From Epsilonproteobacteria bacterium UBA4036 (lineage in GTDB: Bacteria; Campylobacterota; Campylobacteria; Campylobacterales; Arcobacteraceae), in NCBI GenBank assembly GCA_002382325.1, contig DGAG01000003.1, positions 1 through 64,000 on the forward strand: 64,000 bases of DNA, given 5' to 3'. The notes below the pieces were generated by a model. It was not told the origin of the DNA, searched no databases, and saw only the letters and a program-made list of their open reading frames with translations. Numbering within the stretch: the first letter of the stretch is position 1; the number at the start of each line of letters is the position of its first letter. Of the stretch, positions 18,758 through 27,864 are shown piece by piece. Both the position numbers and the translations under genes were made by a program.

Positions 18758-19681
18758 ATGTTAAAAAATTTTCTTGCTTCTGCTTTATTGGTATGGGGTG
18801 TTGGTGCTGTTGCTCAACTTAATGTTACAACAACAATTTATCCGTTGTACAGTATTGTCAAAGAAATTGGTGGCAATAAAGTGCAACTGAATAATATGAT
18901 ACCTTTTGGGGTAGAAGCTCATGGGTTTGACCCCACACCCAATGATATTGCCAAACTCTCAAAAAGTGATATTTTTATTGTCAGCAGTGATGCTATGGAG
19001 CCTTGGAAAGATAAAATTATTGAGTCATTGAAAATAGAAAACAAAGTGTTTGATATGAGTCAATATGTTCATCTTATTGAGATGGAAGAAGAGTCTTTAG
19101 AGCATGGACATGACCACGGACACAACCATAAACATGATGAACATGAGGGTGAAAATATTGATCCGCACTATTGGGTCAGTTTAAATAATTACATTACCAT
19201 GGTAAAAACAATTTCGAATCTTTTAATTGAAAAAGATTCAAGCAATCGTGAGTATTATGAAAAAAACAGTGCAGTGTATCTTGAAAAAGTTAATGCGCTT
19301 AAATCAAAATTTGATGCTTCAATGAAAACATGCAGCAATAAAAAGATTTTAGTCAATCACGATGCCTTTAGTTATTTTGCCCATGATTATGATGTGAAGC
19401 AATACAGTGTATCGGGAATGACACCTGAGAGTAAACCTTCGGCTAAACAAATTGCCGAACTTATAAAACTGGTGAAACAAGAGGGTATCAATACCGTATT
19501 TTTTGAAGAGTTTGCCAGTCCAAAAGTAGCACAAACCATCGCAAAAGAGACCTATACGAAAACCGATTCACTTCGACCTGTTGAAAATATTTCAAAAGAA
19601 GAGAATGAAAAAGGGATTGGGTATTTAGAGATTATGGAAGAGAACCTTCAAAAACTTAAAGTTGCTATGGGGTGCAAATAA
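18758..19681 (+). CDS. znuA: Zinc ABC transporter substrate-binding protein
   Basis: Periplasmic metal-binding lipid-free receptor of 307 residues (signal peptide about 1-19). It belongs to the cluster A-I family (ZnuA/TroA). Metal-ligand regions are recognisable: EAHGFDPTPND, DPHYWVSLNNY and NHDAFSYFAHDY. A His/Asp-rich loop (about 116-133, HGHDHGHNHKHDEHEG) is a hallmark of zinc rather than manganese receptors. First gene of znuABC, downstream of the two palindromic operators. Confidence 0.93.
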   Translation: MLKNFLASALLVWGVGAVAQLNVTTTIYPLYSIVKEIGGNKVQLNNMIPFGVEAHGFDPTPNDIAKLSKSDIFIVSSDAMEPWKDKIIESLKIENKVFDMSQYVHLIEMEEESLEHGHDHGHNHKHDEHEGENIDPHYWVSLNNYITMVKTISNLLIEKDSSNREYYEKNSAVYLEKVNALKSKFDASMKTCSNKKILVNHDAFSYFAHDYDVKQYSVSGMTPESKPSAKQIAELIKLVKQEGINTVFFEEFASPKVAQTIAKETYTKTDSLRPVENISKEENEKGIGYLEIMEENLQKLKVAMGCK

Positions 19682-19696
19682 GGGTACTAAAATACA

Positions 19697-20335
19697 ATGG
19701 TTGAATTAAAAAATGTGAGTTATAAAACGGTTCTTAGTGATATTTCATTGTCCATTGATGAAGGCGATTATGTCGCTATTATTGGTCCAAATGGTGGTGG
19801 GAAAAGCACCTTATTGAAACTCATTTTAAAACGGTTGAAAAAAGATAAGGGTGACATCTCTCTTTTTTCAACGCCACAAGAACACTTTAAGGCATACAAC
19901 AAAATAGGCTATGTCGCTCAAAATTCTGTTCAAATTGATACCAATTTTCCTGCAACTGTTGAAGAAATCATCTTAACAGGTTTAGCGTATAAACGCTCTT
20001 TTTTTACTAAGATAACAAATAATGAACTTCAATATATGCAACACCTTATGCATACTTTTGATATTTTAGAGATTAAAAATCGACCCATTGGTGATTTATC
20101 AGGAGGACAAAGACAAAGAGTTATGATTACTCGAGCTCTTTTAAATCAACCTAAGCTTCTTATTCTTGATGAACCTAATGCAGGGATAGATGAAGAATCG
20201 CAAAAGAGATTTTACGCACTTCTTAATACGTTAAATAAAACCGAACAACTCACCGTCGTTTTTGTCACTCATGATTTAGGACGACTCAAAGAGGATGTCA
20301 ATAAAGTGTTTCATATCAATAAGGTACTTTGCTGA
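19697..20335 (+). CDS. znuC: Zinc ABC transporter ATP-binding protein
   Basis: Cytoplasmic ATPase of the zinc importer, 212 residues. Walker A GPNGGGKST near 32-40, signature LSGGQRQR near 134-141, Walker B LLILDEPNAG near 153-162 and the switch histidine in VFVTHDLG are all present. It starts 15 bp after znuA and its stop codon overlaps the znuB start (TGATG). Confidence 0.94.
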   Translation: MVELKNVSYKTVLSDISLSIDEGDYVAIIGPNGGGKSTLLKLILKRLKKDKGDISLFSTPQEHFKAYNKIGYVAQNSVQIDTNFPATVEEIILTGLAYKRSFFTKITNNELQYMQHLMHTFDILEIKNRPIGDLSGGQRQRVMITRALLNQPKLLILDEPNAGIDEESQKRFYALLNTLNKTEQLTVVFVTHDLGRLKEDVNKVFHINKVLC

Positions 20336-21132
20336 TGGAAATGTTTGAATATACGTTTATGATACATGCTCTTATGGCAGGCAGTATTATTGCTGTATTG
20401 GCTTCAACGTTTGGAATGTTTGTTGTGGTTAAACGCTATGCGATGCTTTCAGATACCTTAGCCCATGTCTCACTTTTAGGTGTAGCCATAGGGTTCTTGC
20501 TCAATATTTCTACGATTTACAGTGCCATTATTGTTGCGTTGGGAGTCTCTTTGGTGATTGAGTACATAAGAAACTATAAAGCCGTTTATTCGGATTCTAT
20601 CTTAGCCATATTTCTTTCTTCTTCTTTGGCGTTGGCAATTGTAATTGTGTCTGTTTCTAACTCTTTTAACAGTTCACTGTTTGATTATTTGTTTGGTTCT
20701 ATTGTCGCAGTCAGCCGTGAAGACATTGTCTCTATTTTACTCTTTGCTGCCCTTTCTTTAATATTTATGGGGAATAATTATCAAAAAATGTTATTGATTT
20801 CATTTGATGAAGATTTGGCTTACAGCAGTGGAATTAGAGTGCGATTTTTAAACATAATGTTTGTTTCTTTGGTTGCCATTATGATAGGACTTTCCATAAA
20901 AATTATTGGGGCTTTGCTCATTGGTGCTTTAATGATTATTCCTGTATCTGCTGCAATATTATTTAAACAAGGGTTTTTTATAACGTGGGTTATTGCATTG
21001 AGTATGGCTGTTTTTAGTGTGATTACTGGACTTACTCTTTCTTTTTATGTGGCTTTACCCAGTGGTGCAACGATTGTTTTGCTTACGTTGATTTTATTTT
21101 GTTTAAGTTATCTTTATAAAAAGTTGATCTGA
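20335..21132 (+). CDS. znuB: Zinc ABC transporter permease
   Basis: Inner-membrane permease of the ABC-3 family with about seven to eight hydrophobic segments, 265 residues. Family motifs include VVKRYAMLSDTLAHVSLLGVAIG around 34-56 and the IGALLIGALMIIPVSAA stretch around 199-215. The ATG at 20335, overlapping the znuC stop as TGATG, is the best start; a TTG six bases earlier is less likely. Confidence 0.92.
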   Translation: MEMFEYTFMIHALMAGSIIAVLASTFGMFVVVKRYAMLSDTLAHVSLLGVAIGFLLNISTIYSAIIVALGVSLVIEYIRNYKAVYSDSILAIFLSSSLALAIVIVSVSNSFNSSLFDYLFGSIVAVSREDIVSILLFAALSLIFMGNNYQKMLLISFDEDLAYSSGIRVRFLNIMFVSLVAIMIGLSIKIIGALLIGALMIIPVSAAILFKQGFFITWVIALSMAVFSVITGLTLSFYVALPSGATIVLLTLILFCLSYLYKKLI

Positions 21133-21147
21133 AAAATAGGTACGTGT

Positions 21148-21405
21148 ATGAATAATTGTCTGTATTGTCATAAACGAATTGGAATAGCAAAAATATTTTG
21201 TTCGAAAGAGTGTAAAGAGAACTATTTTGGGCTAATGAACATAAATATTCCTAAAGCTTTTGTCAAGAGATGCCTTTTTTTTTGTGATGAAGCGCAAAAA
21301 GAGCAGCTGTTGTATGAATATGCTCATCGTCATAACTATAAACTCGAATTGCTGAAAATACAGTTTTCAGAGCTTGCAAATAAGTATTACGGTATTAAAA
21401 TATAA
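21148..21405 (+). CDS. Small Cys-rich hypothetical protein
   Basis: 85 residues. C4, C7, C18 and C22 (CLYC then CSKEC) look like a treble-clef or zinc-ribbon knuckle. Two further cysteines (C42, C46) are in the middle, and the rest is helical and basic. It is not recognised. It follows znuB by 15 bp and so is probably cotranscribed with the zinc importer; a zinc-binding or zinc-dependent role would fit, but that is inference. Confidence 0.6.
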   Translation: MNNCLYCHKRIGIAKIFCSKECKENYFGLMNINIPKAFVKRCLFFCDEAQKEQLLYEYAHRHNYKLELLKIQFSELANKYYGIKI

Positions 21406-21436
21406 AAGAATAAACTTCTTTTGACCTTAAAAACGA

Positions 21437-21442
21437 TATAAT
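21437..21442 (+). promoter_or_regulatory. Possible -10 box of metH
   Basis: TATAAT at 21437-21442, 38 bp before the metH start. A TTGACC lies only 10 bp upstream, too close for a standard -35 box, so this would be a promoter with a weak -35, common in this phylum. No clear ribosome-binding site precedes the metH ATG. Confidence 0.35.
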
Positions 21443-21479
21443 CTATCCTTAATATTATAAAAAAGTTGATACACATTAG

Positions 21480-24400
21480 ATGAAAAACACAATACTAAAC
21501 ATTATTAAAACACGAGCTATGGTGATTGATGGTGCGATGGGAACACAACTTCAGTTGGCACAAATTCAACCCGAAGAGTGGTTGGATGAAAATGGCAAAG
21601 ACCTTGAAGGCTGCAACGAACTTTTAAATGCAACGGCTCCTCATATTTTAGAAAAGATTTATTCGGCATATGCGTACGCGGATGCTGATTTTATCAGTAC
21701 GAACACCTTTGGTTCAATGCCTTGGGTTTTAGACGAATATGGTATTGGGCATCGAAGTTATGAGTTATCAAAATTGGGTGTTCAAATTGCCAAAGAGGTG
21801 TGTGCAAAATATTCTACACAAGAAAAACCACGATTTGTTTTAGGATCAGTAGGACCTGGAACAAAACTTCCAAGCTTAGGGCATATACGATACGATGAAA
21901 TGTATGAGGGCTATAAAATTATGGCTCAAGGGATGATTGATGGAGGAGTCGATGTATTTTTACTTGAAACATGTCAAGATCCTTTACAAATTAAAGCTGC
22001 TTTACATGCAATCGAGGATTTAGCACCACATATTCCTATTATGGTTTCAGTTACCATTGAACTTAGTGGTACGATGCTTATAGGAACAGATGCAACTACC
22101 ATTGCTGCTATTTTAGAGCCTTTTAATATTTTATCTTTAGGGTTTAACTGTGGAACAGGACCTGCTCAAGTAGCAAAACACGTAAAAACTTTGAGTCAAA
22201 TTTGTAAGTTTCCTATTTCTGTGCATTCAAACGCAGGATTGCCACAAAATAAAGGAGGATATACCTATTATCCTATGGGACCAACAGAGTTTGTGGCATT
22301 GCAAAAAGAGTTTTTAGAGCTGGATGGAGTTTCCTTTTTAGGGGGATGTTGCGGAACAACGCCTCAACATATCAAAGCCTTAGCCGATGGAATTGCAGGA
22401 ATTACTCCAAAAGCTCCAACTGGAAAAATGGAACCTTCATTGGCCTCTTTGTTTATGACAGTGCCTTTAAAACAAGAACCAGCACCTTTACTTATAGGAG
22501 AGCGAAGTAATGCTACAGGAAGTAAAGCATTTCGAGAACTTTTAAAAGAGAATGATTATGAAGGAACACTCAGTGTTGCTCAACAACAAGTCCGAGCAGG
22601 AGCACATGTTATTGATGTAAGTGTGGGGTTTGCAGGAAGAGATGAAACCAAAGATATGGATGAAGTGGTTTCTTTGTATTCACAGAAAATACAACTGCCA
22701 CTTATGCCAGATTCAACTCAAATCAAAGCCTTGGAAGTGGCATTAAAACAAATTGGGGGAAAACCCATTATTAACTCAGTCAACTTAGAAGATGGGCAAG
22801 ATAAGTTTGATGAGGTATGTCGTTTGGCGAAAAAATTTGGGGCAAGTTTGGTTTGTTTGGTTATCGATGAAATTGGAATGGCAAAAACAAAAGAGCGTAA
22901 AGTAGAAATTGCTGAACGAATTTACCAAAGAGCTGTAAGTGTACATGGATTTAATCCCACCGATTTGGTTTTTGATATGTTGGTTTTTACTGTAGGAAGT
23001 GGTGATGATGAATACCGAACCGCAGCCATTGAAACCATAGAAGCCATACGAGAATTTCAAAAAATGCACCCAGAAGTTGGTACCACTTTAGGGTTATCAA
23101 ATATTTCATTTGGATTAAGTGCCAATGCAAGGATTTATTTAAACTCAATGTTTTTACACCATTGTGTTGAAGCAGGTTTGACATCGGCTATTGTAAATGT
23201 CAAACATCTGCTGCCTATGAATAAAATCAGTCAAGAAGATAAAAAAGCATGCGATGATTTGCTGTTTAACAATCAAGAAAATGGTGACCCTTTATTTAAA
23301 TTTATTGAACACTTTTCAACTGTAGGTGCCATAGAGCAACAAAGTGATGATGAGTATAATGCCTTAAGCAGTGAAGAGAAAGTAAAAAAACTGCTTTTAG
23401 ATGGGGATAAAGAACGACTCATACCTTTAGTGGAAGAAATAAGACGTGAAGTACCTCCTGAATTGATTGTCAATGAATGGTTGATTGATGGCATGAAAGT
23501 CATTGGTGAATTGTTTGGTTCAGGGCAAATGCAATTGCCATTTGTACTTCAAAGTGCAGAAACCATGAAAGCAACAGTGGACTATCTTAATCCTTATTTG
23601 CCTAAACAAGATAAAGCGAGTGATACGGTTTTAGTACTTGGAACGGTCAAAGGAGATGTTCATGATGTGGGGAAAAACCTTGTAGACATTATTTTATCCA
23701 ACAATGGATTTAAAGTAATTAATATTGGGATTAAGGCAGATATCAATGATTTTATTGTTGCAGTGCGAGAACATAAGGCTCAAGCCATTGGGATGAGTGG
23801 ATTGTTGGTTAAAAGTACAGCAGTGATGAAAGACAATTTGGAAGAACTCAAACGTCAAGGTATTGATATACCTGTACTTTTAGGAGGAGCTGCTTTAACT
23901 AAAGCGTTTATCAATGATTATTGTCGTCCCATTTATGATGGACCAATTTTTTATTGTAGGGATGCTTTTGATGGGGTTGTTTCGATGCAACGTATCGAAA
24001 AAGGGGATATGAATACCAAGTTAGCAGCTGATGAAATTGTTATTGATGAAGAAAAAAGTAAAGTCAAAGAAGAAATTATTATCCCACCTGTGGAAGAAAT
24101 TTCAATGCCTAAACGAAGCCAAAAGCAACTTATTCCTCCATTTTGGGGAAGAAAAGTTATGCATGAAAAAAACTTCAATAAAGAGTTGGCATTTGAGTGG
24201 ATCAATCATCGAGTATTATTCAGACAGAGATGGGGTTACAAACGAGCCGATTTAAGTACACAAAAGTTTTTACAACAAGAAGAAGAGTTGGTTAAACCTT
24301 TGTATGAAAAACTCAAAAATGAATTTTTAGATAAAAATCTTTTAAATCCTATTGTTTTATACGGATATTTTCCTTGTTTGGCTGTGGATAACAAGTTGTA

Positions 24401-24956
24401 TGTTTTTGACCAAAAACATTTGTACAACAATCAAGAAGAAGCCAACGTTGTCCCACCTTTAAATGAAGCCATTAAAGTATTTGAGTTTCCACGACAAGGA
24501 CGACTTCCTCACCGATGTATTGCAGACTTTTTCAGTTCAGAAAAGTTAGATGTGATTGCTTTTTCTTGTGTGAGTGCTGGGTTAGATATCAGTGATTATG
24601 AAAGAACGTTGTATGATGAAGGAAAATTTCAAGAATATTACCATGTACATGGTTTAGGCGTAGAACTCGCAGAAGCCTTAGCTGAAATCGTACACAAACA
24701 AATACGTCTTGATTTGGATATTGTACCTAAAGAAGGACATACGTTAAAAGATGTTCAAATGAAACAATATACGGGTTGTCGATATTCTCCTGGATATGCT
24801 GCTTGTCCTGATTTGGAAATGAGTCGGTTGATTTTTGATTTGTTAAATCCAGAAGAGTTTGGGGTAGAGTTGAGTGAAACTTTTCAAATTCATCCTGAAC
24901 AAAGTACGTGTGCGATAATTGTACCTCATAAAGAAGCTTCGTATTACAATGTGTAA
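21480..24956 (+). CDS. metH: Cobalamin-dependent methionine synthase
   Basis: Transfers the methyl group of methyltetrahydrofolate to homocysteine; 1158 residues. Domains in order: homocysteine-binding barrel (1-320) with zinc ligands in GFNCGTG and GGCCGTTP; pterin-binding barrel (330-620); cap and B12-binding domain (630-880) with the cobalt-ligand motif DVHDVGKN; and the S-adenosylmethionine reactivation domain (about 930-1158), whose YTGCRYSPGYAACPD loop is typical. It is slightly shorter than the E. coli enzyme (about 1227) but has all modules. With luxS 1.8 kb away it covers the recycling of homocysteine. Confidence 0.97.
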   Translation: MKNTILNIIKTRAMVIDGAMGTQLQLAQIQPEEWLDENGKDLEGCNELLNATAPHILEKIYSAYAYADADFISTNTFGSMPWVLDEYGIGHRSYELSKLGVQIAKEVCAKYSTQEKPRFVLGSVGPGTKLPSLGHIRYDEMYEGYKIMAQGMIDGGVDVFLLETCQDPLQIKAALHAIEDLAPHIPIMVSVTIELSGTMLIGTDATTIAAILEPFNILSLGFNCGTGPAQVAKHVKTLSQICKFPISVHSNAGLPQNKGGYTYYPMGPTEFVALQKEFLELDGVSFLGGCCGTTPQHIKALADGIAGITPKAPTGKMEPSLASLFMTVPLKQEPAPLLIGERSNATGSKAFRELLKENDYEGTLSVAQQQVRAGAHVIDVSVGFAGRDETKDMDEVVSLYSQKIQLPLMPDSTQIKALEVALKQIGGKPIINSVNLEDGQDKFDEVCRLAKKFGASLVCLVIDEIGMAKTKERKVEIAERIYQRAVSVHGFNPTDLVFDMLVFTVGSGDDEYRTAAIETIEAIREFQKMHPEVGTTLGLSNISFGLSANARIYLNSMFLHHCVEAGLTSAIVNVKHLLPMNKISQEDKKACDDLLFNNQENGDPLFKFIEHFSTVGAIEQQSDDEYNALSSEEKVKKLLLDGDKERLIPLVEEIRREVPPELIVNEWLIDGMKVIGELFGSGQMQLPFVLQSAETMKATVDYLNPYLPKQDKASDTVLVLGTVKGDVHDVGKNLVDIILSNNGFKVINIGIKADINDFIVAVREHKAQAIGMSGLLVKSTAVMKDNLEELKRQGIDIPVLLGGAALTKAFINDYCRPIYDGPIFYCRDAFDGVVSMQRIEKGDMNTKLAADEIVIDEEKSKVKEEIIIPPVEEISMPKRSQKQLIPPFWGRKVMHEKNFNKELAFEWINHRVLFRQRWGYKRADLSTQKFLQQEEELVKPLYEKLKNEFLDKNLLNPIVLYGYFPCLAVDNKLYVFDQKHLYNNQEEANVVPPLNEAIKVFEFPRQGRLPHRCIADFFSSEKLDVIAFSCVSAGLDISDYERTLYDEGKFQEYYHVHGLGVELAEALAEIVHKQIRLDLDIVPKEGHTLKDVQMKQYTGCRYSPGYAACPDLEMSRLIFDLLNPEEFGVELSETFQIHPEQSTCAIIVPHKEASYYNV

Positions 24957-25020
24957 AATTACCAAAAATTTAACAAAAATAGGATAAAATGCATAAAATT
25001 AATAATCTTAAGGATTTCTC

Positions 25021-25500
25021 TTGCTGAATAAAATATTAGATTTTTGTTTTACAACTTCAAAGCAGCCGGTTCTTTTAAAAGATTTATTAGTTGCCAATGT
25101 GCAACACAATGAGAAAATGCATGTTGATGCTGCAAAATTGGGATTTCGACTTAAAATTGGAAATGCCTATATTGTATATATTTGTATTATCTCTATTTTT
25201 GCTGTACCTTTGGCAGCTATTTCACATAAAATATTTGCCAACATTGATTCTCATGCCTCAATTGTTGCAGCAGTCATTTTCACCGCAGTGATTTTTATTT
25301 GGTTTAACTTTTTTCGTGTATGGATTAAAGATAAAATGTCAGGAAAAGTCATACGAGAAGCGTGGGTAGTACATTTCCCTTATTTTCCTTACGATGAATA
25401 TCGATATAAAATTGAAGAGATTTTTCATAAAGCCATGAAAGCAGAAGTTCCTAAAAAAGATTTGGAAAAGTATATTTTGGATAACTTGATTCAAGAATAG
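25021..25500 (+). CDS. Hypothetical membrane protein with two transmembrane segments
   Basis: 159 residues, start codon TTG with AAGGA 6 nt upstream. Hydrophobic segments at about 49-70 and 78-100 are separated by a short turn; both ends are polar and probably cytoplasmic. The C-terminal part (WVVHFPYFPYDEYRYKIEEIF) is aromatic-rich. Not recognised. It follows metH by 64 bp on the same strand. Confidence 0.7.
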   Translation: MLNKILDFCFTTSKQPVLLKDLLVANVQHNEKMHVDAAKLGFRLKIGNAYIVYICIISIFAVPLAAISHKIFANIDSHASIVAAVIFTAVIFIWFNFFRVWIKDKMSGKVIREAWVVHFPYFPYDEYRYKIEEIFHKAMKAEVPKKDLEKYILDNLIQE

Positions 25501-25504
25501 TTTT

Positions 25505-25547
25505 TGAGCTGAAAAGAAAGAAGTAAAAAATCAGAAGTGACGAGTAA
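25505..25547. repeat. A/G-rich GTGACGAGTAAC-type intergenic repeat
   Basis: Between two convergent genes lies AAGAAGTAAAAAATCAGAAGTGACGAGTAAC-like sequence, written here only in part. It resembles the tracts at 33898-33935 and 44400-44478 (units such as AAGTGAAAAGTGA and GAGTAAC). The similarity is by eye. Confidence 0.4.
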
Positions 25548-26291
25548 CTAGTTCTGGTCGTGAATTGCTTTTGCGGTCGGGTTTCTTTGTTGCTTTAACT
25601 TCATATCTACGTAAGTTCCTATTGTATTTTGCTTTTGTTTAAACCCTAAGGTGATTTTTCGTTTGCTGGGAATATGCTCATATATTTCAAACCCTGCTTC
25701 AAACATTGAAAGCCGAATAGGCGTAGCAATCGCATACGTGGTTACAATGGCTGTTTCGTTACACAAATTAAAAATATCTTTAAAATACTCCACACTCCAA
25801 AGCTCACGATTGACCTCACTGCTGAATGCATCTTGATAGACAACATCAATGTTCTTTAATGTTTTGATGTACTCTCTGGCATTGCCAAGAAACAGTTCAA
25901 TATGAAATTGCTCATTGGTGTAAGTGTGATGAGTAAGTAAACTACGAATGATTGGCGCAATGGCTTCAAACTCTTTGGGATAAGTAAAGTTTTTCAGTGA
26001 TAAAATCAGATTTTCATCCAATTCGGGTGAATAAATGGCGACTTGAATATTGAGTTGGTTTTTTAAAATATAGTAAAGTGTGGCAAAGGTGTTATACCCT
26101 AAGCCAAAACAGATGTCTAAAATACGAAGCTGAGTGGTATGGGCATGAAAGCTTAATGCAGGGATTACATGCTTATACAAGGCTTCTTGTATGGCTCCAT
26201 CATCCACATTATGATAGTGTTGATTGTAGTGTGTTGAAAAAAGGGTATGTGAACCATCTTTGGTAGGAACTATCAAAGACCGCTGCCCCAC
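25548..26291 (-). CDS. mnmD: MnmD-type tRNA methyltransferase (MnmC N-terminal domain homologue)
   Basis: SAM-dependent methyltransferase of 247 residues matching the methyltransferase half of MnmC, which completes mnm5s2U in the tRNA wobble position. It has SAM motif I LDICFGLGYNTF near residues 55-66, the acidic ISPELDEN-type position YSPELDENL, and the DUF752 signature VVYQDAFSSEVNRELWSVEYF. The FAD-oxidoreductase half of MnmC is absent, as in stand-alone MnmD. Its start overlaps the end of the upstream gene by 19 bp, in an operon after luxS. Confidence 0.82.
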   Translation of the reverse strand: MGQRSLIVPTKDGSHTLFSTHYNQHYHNVDDGAIQEALYKHVIPALSFHAHTTQLRILDICFGLGYNTFATLYYILKNQLNIQVAIYSPELDENLILSLKNFTYPKEFEAIAPIIRSLLTHHTYTNEQFHIELFLGNAREYIKTLKNIDVVYQDAFSSEVNRELWSVEYFKDIFNLCNETAIVTTYAIATPIRLSMFEAGFEIYEHIPSKRKITLGFKQKQNTIGTYVDMKLKQQRNPTAKAIHDQN

Positions 26292-26719
26292 ATATGCAGT
26301 TTTTTAGCGGTAAAACAATAATATTTATCAAATAAATCATCAATGTTATTAATGGCGACAAAAGAAGCTTTATCCAGTAAGTGTTTGATTTCATCTTCGT
26401 CACAAGAACTTTTTTTCTCTAAAATAATAATATTAGCAGAGTTTTCTAAGGCTTTGTACATCAGTGCTAAGATCCTATCTTTTTGAGAACATTGTGTTAA
26501 AACATTACTTAAAATAATGTATTCATACTCTCGTGCAACCCCATTGAGATGGGCATCTTTTTGGGTGTTAAACTCAATGGTTTTTACAGCACCATTTAAA
26601 TTTTGGGCAACTTCTTGAACAATGGGAGCGATAAAGTTCATCCCATTGTTGATATGTAAAATCGCAATATTTTCAAAGGGTTGAAAAAGCTCTTTAAAAA
26701 GATTTAACGCATCTTGCAC
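26273..26719 (-). CDS. Hypothetical protein resembling a degenerate SAM methyltransferase
   Basis: 148 residues. The pattern of a Rossmann methyltransferase is visible: a first strand NIAILHINNGMNF where motif I should be, a central REYEYIILSNVLTQ and KALENSANIIILEKK matching the strand-4 and strand-5 regions. The glycine-rich SAM loop is missing, so it may be inactive or a binding partner. It lies 2 bp after luxS and overlaps mnmD, suggesting a shared transcript. The methyltransferase link is inference. Confidence 0.6.
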   Translation of the reverse strand: MQDALNLFKELFQPFENIAILHINNGMNFIAPIVQEVAQNLNGAVKTIEFNTQKDAHLNGVAREYEYIILSNVLTQCSQKDRILALMYKALENSANIIILEKKSSCDEDEIKHLLDKASFVAINNIDDLFDKYYCFTAKKLHMWGSGL

Positions 26720-26721
26720 GT

Positions 26722-27237
26722 TTATAAACCCAATTTTTTCATTTTCTTTTCACTTAAAAAAAGCTCTTTGTTATTCATAATACCAATATCTTTTCGTAAA
26801 ATATCTTTGGCAATTTTTTGTGCCCCTTTAAGTGAGTGCATATCACAGGTACCACATTGGTAAATATTGAGTTCGGGAATATCGCTTTGGCTTTTAACGG
26901 CTAGCACATCTTTCATGGCTTCTTTCCACGCTTTGGCAACTTTTTTCTCACTGGGGCTTCCCAATAAACTCATGTAAAACCCTGTTCGGCAACCCATGGG
27001 TGAAACATCAATGATTTCAACATCTTTAGAGTTTAAATGCTCTCGAATAAATCCAGCAAACAGATGTTCTAAGGTATGAATGCCTTTTGAACTCATTTTC
27101 TTTTTGTTTGGGGCATAAAATCGTAAATCAAATACCGTAATAACATCACCCGAGGGTGACTTCATGGTTTTAGCCACACGCACAGCAGGGGCTGGCATAA
27201 TGGTGTGATCAACTCGAAATGAATCTAATAATGGCAT
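26722..27237 (-). CDS. luxS: S-ribosylhomocysteine lyase
   Basis: Splits S-ribosylhomocysteine into homocysteine and DPD, the precursor of autoinducer-2. 171 residues. The metal-binding HTLEH motif is near 55-59, with the third ligand C in [11 protein letters not shown], and the catalytic cysteine is in the [13 protein letters not shown] segment. All key residues are present. First gene of a unit with the methyltransferase-like gene and mnmD; supplies homocysteine to the nearby metH. Confidence 0.97.
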   Translation of the reverse strand: MPLLDSFRVDHTIMPAPAVRVAKTMKSPSGDVITVFDLRFYAPNKKKMSSKGIHTLEHLFAGFIREHLNSKDVEIIDVSPMGCRTGFYMSLLGSPSEKKVAKAWKEAMKDVLAVKSQSDIPELNIYQCGTCDMHSLKGAQKIAKDILRKDIGIMNNKELFLSEKKMKKLGL

Positions 27238-27305
27238 AATTTTTCCTTCTGTCTTGTTTTATGACAAAATTCTAACACATTACTCTTGAAGTGGTCTTTA
27301 TATTT

Positions 27306-27662
27306 TCAGTTAATGCCCAAATTTTTACGTACCATGGCTTTGTATGCTTTCATATGCACTTTAAGCATAGAGGGAATGATTTCCAATCGACACGCATGAA
27401 CAATATGAGCATACTCTTTTTTAGAGTAAATTGATTCACGATTACGAGCAAGAAGTATCATTTTATTGACATCATCATTAAGGTTTATATCACTTCGGTC
27501 GCAAATGGCATCATACACATTAAAAAAAACACGACGATCGTGTGAGTCCATCTTGCAACTGTCATCCAGCATTTTAAGTGCCAATTTAGAGGCATACTCA
27601 ATTTCAAGTGGTGTAAAATCATACGTCAAAGCCCATTCATATGCTTTTTTAAAAATATCCAT
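27306..27662 (-). CDS. Hypothetical protein
   Basis: 118-residue, largely helical, soluble and basic protein with no signal peptide or membrane segment. Notable stretches are EYASKLALKMLDDSCKMDSHDRR and a C-terminal KAYKAMVRKNLGIN. Not recognised; the ORF has normal codon use for the neighbourhood and a clear length. It is separated from nifJ by a terminator and from luxS by 68 bp. Confidence 0.65.
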   Translation of the reverse strand: MDIFKKAYEWALTYDFTPLEIEYASKLALKMLDDSCKMDSHDRRVFFNVYDAICDRSDINLNDDVNKMILLARNRESIYSKKEYAHIVHACRLEIIPSMLKVHMKAYKAMVRKNLGIN

Positions 27663-27822
27663 ATCCGCGCCTTTTTAAAGATGTGTATGCAAGTTTTGTA
27701 CCTAAAAAAATTGGGTTGAGAATAAATTTTAGATTTTATAAAAAGATAACTGATATCTTCTTACGCGTAGGAGTGATTTTTTATGATAAAAGGAGCTTAA
27801 AAAAAGTTACGTAAAACAAAAA

Positions 27823-27853
27823 AGAGAAATAGGAGATATTTTCCTATTTCTCT
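27823..27853 (-). terminator. Intrinsic terminator of nifJ
   Basis: Perfect 12-bp stem AGAGAAATAGGA (27823-27834) / TCCTATTTCTCT (27842-27853) with a 7-nt loop, starting 11 bp past the nifJ stop. On the minus strand it is followed by a run of six T, so it should stop nifJ transcripts. Confidence 0.88.
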
Positions 27854-27864
27854 TCTATAAAGAA

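Noticed and set aside
27663..27864. Possible small RNA between nifJ and the 118-residue protein gene
   Set aside because: Apart from the nifJ terminator I see no promoter-terminator pair or conserved structure.
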